Shown here piece after piece: positions 6,410 to 10,028 of a DNA stretch of 10,028 bases (the stretch's first letter is position 1; every line of letters starts with the position of its first letter). The stretch comes from Lonsdalea quercina subsp. quercina (GTDB lineage: Bacteria > Pseudomonadota > Gammaproteobacteria > Enterobacterales > Enterobacteriaceae): positions 9,241-19,268 of the forward strand of contig NZ_JIBO01000011.1 in assembly GCF_000688655.1 (NCBI RefSeq). Reading direction: 5' to 3'. The position numbers and the translations under genes are program-made. The notes under the pieces are model-generated. The model was not told the origin of the DNA, did not search any database, and saw only the letters and a list, made by a program, of their open reading frames with translations.

Positions 6410-6684
6410 ATTTTTTCCTTAAATATCATGCAATAGCTTCCTTTCTTGCTCACTTTTGGAACGTCGGGATTCCCGGATTGACGGATTTGCGCGAAGGCCC
6501 GCATAACCAGATTAATATCCCGATATAGCGCGGGAGAACGCTCAGGGGGGCGGTTCCTTAATTCGGCGGTTCGTGGCATCATATACCCGTTTTTTTCTCG
6601 GGGGAATGGATTGCCTGAGAGGCGACGGCAGGGCCTAAACGGCTTTGATGGATGGGTCGGCCTTGTTGCCAAGGCATAGGGATA
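6410..6684. promoter_or_regulatory. Divergent outB-outC control region
   Basis: This 275-bp gap must hold the promoters for outB (left) and the outC operon (right). The best plus-strand candidate is TTGACG (6478-6483) with CATAAC (6502-6507) at 18 nt, which is weak. An 11-bp odd-centred palindrome CGGGATTCCCG (6465-6475), flanked by CGTC (6462-6465) and GACG (6480-6483), overlaps that -35 box and could be an operator. A 6-bp hairpin GCCTTG-TTGC-CAAGGC (6660-6675) stands just before the outC ribosome site. I looked for the KdgR palindrome that controls out genes in Dickeya and saw no convincing copy. Confidence 0.35.
6416..6420 (-). promoter_or_regulatory. SD that fixes the GTG start of outB
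   Basis: On the minus strand AAGGA (complement of 6416-6420) stands 6 nt before the GTG start at 6409-6407. An overlapping ATG (6411-6409) is out of frame and leads to only seven codons before a stop, so GTG must be used for the OutB frame. Confidence 0.6.
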
Positions 6685-7503
6685 ATGTTTCTCATGGATA
6701 AAGTAAAATTGCCATCGTTGACGCCACGGACGCTCAGACGGAGCCTGCTGGCGCTGTTTCTGCTGTTGACCGTTTTGCAGACGGCATCGTTGTTTCAACA
6801 CCGTGATCTGGCCCCTTTGCCTGCCGTCGCGCGGACGCCGACACCTCAGCCACCTTCCTCTCTTGATCTACCCAATGACTACTCTCTGTTTGGCGTCGCA
6901 CCGGAAAAAGCGGCCGCTCCCGATCCGGAAGCTGAACATCCCGATTCGCTACCACTTTCTTCCCTGCATCTGTCGCTGACGGGCGTATTACTGAGCCAGG
7001 ATGCCGCGCATTCGATTGCGATCTTCAGCAAAGATAATCAACAGTTCAGCTGTAGCCCCAACGAATCTCTGCCCGACGACGACGCCAAACTGGTAGCGAT
7101 CCACGCCGACAGCGTGGTTCTGCTTTACCAGGGCCGTCATGAGGTGTTGCGGTTGTACGAACAACCGGGCGGCGAAGAGTCTCAGACCGATACGGCCGCC
7201 TTGCAGCAGCTTCAGCCGCGGCCTTCCTCTCCGATTAGCGACTACCTTGAGCTTGCGCCGCTGATTAACGGCAACAAATTGAGCGGATATCGCATCTCGC
7301 CGGGTCGGCATCCTGATGTCTTTTACCGGGTGGGACTGCAGGATCGCGATGTGATTATCGCGCTGAACGGACTGGACTTGCGTGACGAAGCGCAGGCGAA
7401 AACCGCCATGGAGCGGATACCGGAAATTCACACATTTACCCTGACCGTCGAACGGGAAGGGCAACAACAAGATATCTACATGGAAATTGGGGGCGAAGAG
7501 TAA
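6685..7503 (+). CDS. outC: Type II secretion protein OutC (GspC)
   Basis: From the ATG at 6685 the product has 272 residues, the same length I recall for Dickeya OutC. It has one inner-membrane helix at about 21-38, a Pro-rich stretch at 42-62 and the DYSLFGV motif (65-71). The periplasmic HR domain spans about 92-158 (LHLSLTGVLLS, SIAIFSKDNQQFS, VVLLYQGRHEVLRLY). A C-terminal PDZ domain spans about 186-268 (KLSGYRISPG, FYRVGLQDRDVIIALNG). OutC joins the inner-membrane platform to the N-terminal domains of OutD and helps select substrates. The start is uncertain: 6685 has AGGG at only 3 nt, 6694 (MDKVK) has it at 12 nt, and 6652 would add residues unlike the family. One oddity is a single periplasmic cysteine, C123, in the HR domain. 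It is the first gene of the outCDE operon. Confidence 0.92.
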   Translation: MFLMDKVKLPSLTPRTLRRSLLALFLLLTVLQTASLFQHRDLAPLPAVARTPTPQPPSSLDLPNDYSLFGVAPEKAAAPDPEAEHPDSLPLSSLHLSLTGVLLSQDAAHSIAIFSKDNQQFSCSPNESLPDDDAKLVAIHADSVVLLYQGRHEVLRLYEQPGGEESQTDTAALQQLQPRPSSPISDYLELAPLINGNKLSGYRISPGRHPDVFYRVGLQDRDVIIALNGLDLRDEAQAKTAMERIPEIHTFTLTVEREGQQQDIYMEIGGEE

Positions 7504-7504
7504 C

Positions 7505-9637
7505 GTGCGGAGCAAAGGAGTGATCAAACGATGGGAGCGAGCGGCAATCGGCTCGCTGCTGTTGGCATCTTGCTGGTGCTGGGGCGCAGAGTTTTCCGCC
7601 AGCTTCAAAGGAACTGACATTCAGGAGTTCATCAATACCGTCAGTAAAAACCTGAATAAAACCGTCATTATCGACCCCAGCGTGCGCGGCACTATTACCG
7701 TGCGCAGCTACGACATGATGAACGAACAGCAGTATTACCAGTTTTTCCTTAGCGTGCTGGACGTCTATGGCTTCTCCGTCGTTCCGCAGGATAACGGCGT
7801 TCTGAAGGTCGTGAGAGCCAAAGATGCGAAAACGGCCGCCATCCCGCTGGCCAGCGATGAACAGCCGGGCCACGGCGATGAAATTGTGACGCGCGTGGTC
7901 GCGCTCAATAACGTCGCCGCGCGCGACCTGGCGCCGCTGCTGCGCCAACTGAACGACAGCGCCGGGGCGGGGAGCGTCGTCCACTATGAACCGTCCAATA
8001 CGCTGTTGATGACCGGCCGCGCGGCGGTGGTCAAGCATATGATGGAGATCGTCGCGCGGGTGGAGAAAATCGGCGGCCGGGATATGACCACGGTTCCGCT
8101 CAACTTCGCATCGGCGGACGATATGGTCAAGCTGGTGAACAACCTCAATAAAACCGATGAGAAAAACGCGCTGCCAAGCAGTGTGTTAGCGAATGTGGTC
8201 GCGGATAGCCGGACCAATTCGGTCATTGTCAGCGGCGAAGAAAAGTCGCGTCAGCGCGCGGTACAGATGATCCGTCAGCTTGACCGCAAACAGGTGGTGC
8301 AGGGCGGCACCAAGGTCATCTACCTTAAATACGCCAAGGCGGTTGAGCTGCTGGAAGTGCTGGCGGGAAGCGGCACCAGCGGCAGCCGTAATAGCTCCAG
8401 CACTCCCACCACGTCGCACAGTACTCAGAACAGCGGCAACAGCAGTTCTTCCTCCTCCTCGTCTTCCTCGAATAGCGAAGACAGCGCTTCGTCAAACAGC
8501 AGCAGTCTCGGCTTTGGTTCGGCTTTCAGCTCCAGCGGTAGCTCGGGCGGCAAAACCATCATGATTCAGGGGAAAGAAGTGACGGTCCGCGCGCACGACC
8601 AGACCAATGCGCTGATTATCACCGCGCCACCCGACATCATGAGCGACCTGGAACAGGTCATCGACCAGCTGGATATCCGTCGACCTCAGGTGCTGGTGGA
8701 GGCGATTATCGCCGAAGTGCAGGATGCGGACGGTTTGAATCTCGGCATCCAGTGGGCCAACAAGCGGGCGGGCATGACGCAGTTCACCAGCACCGGCATG
8801 CCGATTTCGACGGCCATGGTTGGCTCCGATCAGTATCGCGCCGACGGCACGCTGACCAGTAGCTACTCCAGCGTGCTCAGCAGTTTCAGCGGGATTGCCG
8901 CCGGGTTTTATCAGGGCAACTGGTCGATGCTGCTAACGGCCCTGTCCAGCAACTCCAAAAACGACGTGCTGGCGACGCCCAGCATCGTCACGCTGGACAA
9001 CATGGAAGCCACCTTTAATGTCGGGCAGGAAGTGCCGGTGCTATCAGGCTCTCAGACGACTTCGGCGGACAACATCTTTACTACCGTGGAACGTAAAACC
9101 GTCGGCATCAAATTGAAGGTCAAGCCGCAGATCAACGAAGGCGACTCCGTGCTGCTGCAGATCGCGCAGGAGGTTTCCAGTGTGGCGGACTCCTCGTCGA
9201 GCAGTACCAGCAGTCTGGGCGCGACGTTCAACACCCGCACGGTCAACAACGCGGTGCTGGTGGGCAGCGGCGAAACCGTGGTGGTCGGCGGACTCCTCGA
9301 CAAGACTACGCTGGAAACCGACAGCAAAGTGCCTTTCCTTGGGGATATTCCGGTGATCGGCAACCTGTTTCGTTCCAAAAGCCGCCAGGTGACCAAACGT
9401 AATCTGATGCTGTTTCTCCGTCCGACCATTATTCGCGACGGTATGCAGTATCAGACGGCGACGGTAAACAAATACCGCGCCTTCAACGAGGAGCAGCAGC
9501 AGCAGCGTGGCGCCACGCGCGCCACCGGCGTAGTGCTGGATAATGACACGCTGCGTCTGCCCGCCGGCGGAGACACGATGGTCTTCCGTCAGGTACAGGC
9601 GGCCATCTCGTCGTTTTATGCCCGGGAGGGGCGATGA
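7505..9637 (+). CDS. outD: Type II secretion secretin OutD (GspD)
   Basis: This is the outer-membrane secretin that forms the exit pore. From the GTG at 7505 it has 710 residues. After the signal peptide, [20 protein letters not shown] begins the N0 domain (about 28-105). N1 and N2 follow (about 125-262), then N3 (about 268-380), which is interrupted by a Ser/Gly-rich insert (about 290-350) with ten serines in a row at 313-322. The secretin core spans about 390-645 ([41 protein letters not shown]). The C-terminal S-domain, which binds OutS, spans about 650-710. GTG 7505 is one base after the outC stop and aligns with the Dickeya start MLGKGIKK as I recall it. TTG 7487 and GTG 7520 are possible but less likely. 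The signal peptide contains a lipobox-like LASC, described in the findings. Confidence 0.95.
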   Translation: MRSKGVIKRWERAAIGSLLLASCWCWGAEFSASFKGTDIQEFINTVSKNLNKTVIIDPSVRGTITVRSYDMMNEQQYYQFFLSVLDVYGFSVVPQDNGVLKVVRAKDAKTAAIPLASDEQPGHGDEIVTRVVALNNVAARDLAPLLRQLNDSAGAGSVVHYEPSNTLLMTGRAAVVKHMMEIVARVEKIGGRDMTTVPLNFASADDMVKLVNNLNKTDEKNALPSSVLANVVADSRTNSVIVSGEEKSRQRAVQMIRQLDRKQVVQGGTKVIYLKYAKAVELLEVLAGSGTSGSRNSSSTPTTSHSTQNSGNSSSSSSSSSSNSEDSASSNSSSLGFGSAFSSSGSSGGKTIMIQGKEVTVRAHDQTNALIITAPPDIMSDLEQVIDQLDIRRPQVLVEAIIAEVQDADGLNLGIQWANKRAGMTQFTSTGMPISTAMVGSDQYRADGTLTSSYSSVLSSFSGIAAGFYQGNWSMLLTALSSNSKNDVLATPSIVTLDNMEATFNVGQEVPVLSGSQTTSADNIFTTVERKTVGIKLKVKPQINEGDSVLLQIAQEVSSVADSSSSSTSSLGATFNTRTVNNAVLVGSGETVVVGGLLDKTTLETDSKVPFLGDIPVIGNLFRSKSRQVTKRNLMLFLRPTIIRDGMQYQTATVNKYRAFNEEQQQQRGATRATGVVLDNDTLRLPAGGDTMVFRQVQAAISSFYAREGR
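8441..8470 (+). repeat. Poly-serine codon tract in outD
   Basis: Ten consecutive serine codons (mostly TCC/TCG/TCT after AGC and AGT) form a pyrimidine-rich low-complexity tract. It encodes residues 313-322 of OutD, within the flexible N3 insert. Tracts of this kind can change length by slippage in whole codons without breaking the frame. Confidence 0.7.
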
Positions 9638-10028
9638 GCGTGCAGGACGTTGCGGCTTCAGGACTTCATCCGGTTCTGCCGTTCGCCTACGCCCGCACCC
9701 ATAAAATACTGCTGTTGCAGGAAGAGCAGCAGCAGGCGCCGGCGCAGGTTTTCTGCGTCGGTGAAACGCAGCCCGATGCTTTTCTGGAAGCCCGACGCGT
9801 GGCGGGCGTTTCATTGAGCGTGAGCCGCCTCAGCGAAGCGGAGTTCGAGCGGGCGCTGGTGCAGCACTATCAGCGAGACTCCGCCGCCGCACAGCAGCTG
9901 ATGGAAGACATCGGCAACGACATCGACTTCTACACGCTGGCCGAAGAACTGCCGGACAGCGACGATTTGCTGGATGCGGACGACGACGCGCCGATCATCC
10001 GCCTGATTAACGCCATGCTAACGGAGGC
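9634..10028 (+). CDS. outE: Type II secretion ATPase OutE (GspE), N-terminal fragment
   Basis: The ATG overlaps the outD stop as ATGA (9634-9637), with a GGAGG SD at 9625-9629, so translation is coupled to outD. The 131 visible residues start [20 protein letters not shown]. They include the N1E domain that docks on OutL and end [17 protein letters not shown], the conserved entry into the GspE ATPase core. OutE is the cytoplasmic hexameric ATPase that drives the pseudopilus. The Walker motifs and zinc-binding region lie beyond the window end, so this is a partial gene cut by the boundary, not a broken one. The stretch [15 protein letters not shown] is notably acidic. Confidence 0.93.
   Translation, partial: MSVQDVAASGLHPVLPFAYARTHKILLLQEEQQQAPAQVFCVGETQPDAFLEARRVAGVSLSVSRLSEAEFERALVQHYQRDSAAAQQLMEDIGNDIDFYTLAEELPDSDDLLDADDDAPIIRLINAMLTE

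Noticed and set aside
6580..6610. CCCG/CGGG arms around a T-run as a terminator in the outB-outC gap
   Set aside because: The T-run forms the loop rather than the tail, and both flanking genes read outward, so no terminator is needed there.
6988..7620. Minus-strand frame opposite outC and the start of outD
   Set aside because: It covers the conserved HR and PDZ coding regions of outC and shows no protein-like motifs of its own.
9044..9814. Long minus-strand frame opposite the outD-outE junction
   Set aside because: Arg/Ala-rich string opposite two well-recognised genes, with no SD or domain; it is a shadow.

Overview
The window looks like chromosomal DNA of a plant-associated enterobacterium of the Pectobacteriaceae (Dickeya, Brenneria or Lonsdalea type). 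The basis is the start of an 'out' type II secretion cluster in the soft-rot order (outS, outB, outC, outD, outE) beside an AlaC that looks near-identical to the E. coli protein as I remember it. I cannot name the genus from this sequence alone. No mobile element, CRISPR array, rRNA or tRNA gene was found.

Layout. (1) 1-426 is the 3' end of a MscS-type mechanosensitive channel gene. It is followed by a short unidentified coding-like remnant and a strong hairpin at 574-613. That hairpin can serve both the rightward channel gene and the leftward operon. (2) 640-3523, minus strand, is a compact operon read dgcN > dgcA > dat. It encodes a DUF1611/DgcN-type protein (D-glutamate N-acetyltransferase), an enolase-superfamily epimerase/racemase (DgcA, YcjG-like) and a D-amino-acid transaminase. 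A good sigma-70 promoter lies at 3604-3631. (3) 3524-4195 is a long non-coding stretch: a very AT-rich block, a possible 38-codon leader ORF, and a 75-nt multi-branched RNA fold just upstream of alaC. (4) 4196-5431 is alaC, with a terminator after it. (5) From 5538 onward is the secretion cluster: outS (pilotin lipoprotein), convergent outB, then divergent outC-outD-outE. outE is cut by the window end.

How the genes may work together. Dat moves amino groups between D-alanine, D-glutamate and their keto acids. DgcN and DgcA would turn D-glutamate into N-acetyl-D-glutamate and then N-acetyl-L-glutamate. AlaC then interconverts L-glutamate/pyruvate and L-alanine/2-oxoglutarate. The four enzymes therefore suggest a D-amino-acid (peptidoglycan or environmental) salvage module. 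The out genes build the outer-membrane side of the type II secretion machine: the OutS pilotin places the OutD secretin, OutB assists OutD, OutC links OutD to the inner-membrane platform, and OutE is the cytoplasmic ATPase.

The least ordinary items are the structured alaC leader, a perfect lipobox inside the OutD signal peptide despite the presence of an OutS pilotin, the coding-like remnant after the channel gene, and the D-glutamate operon beside alaC.
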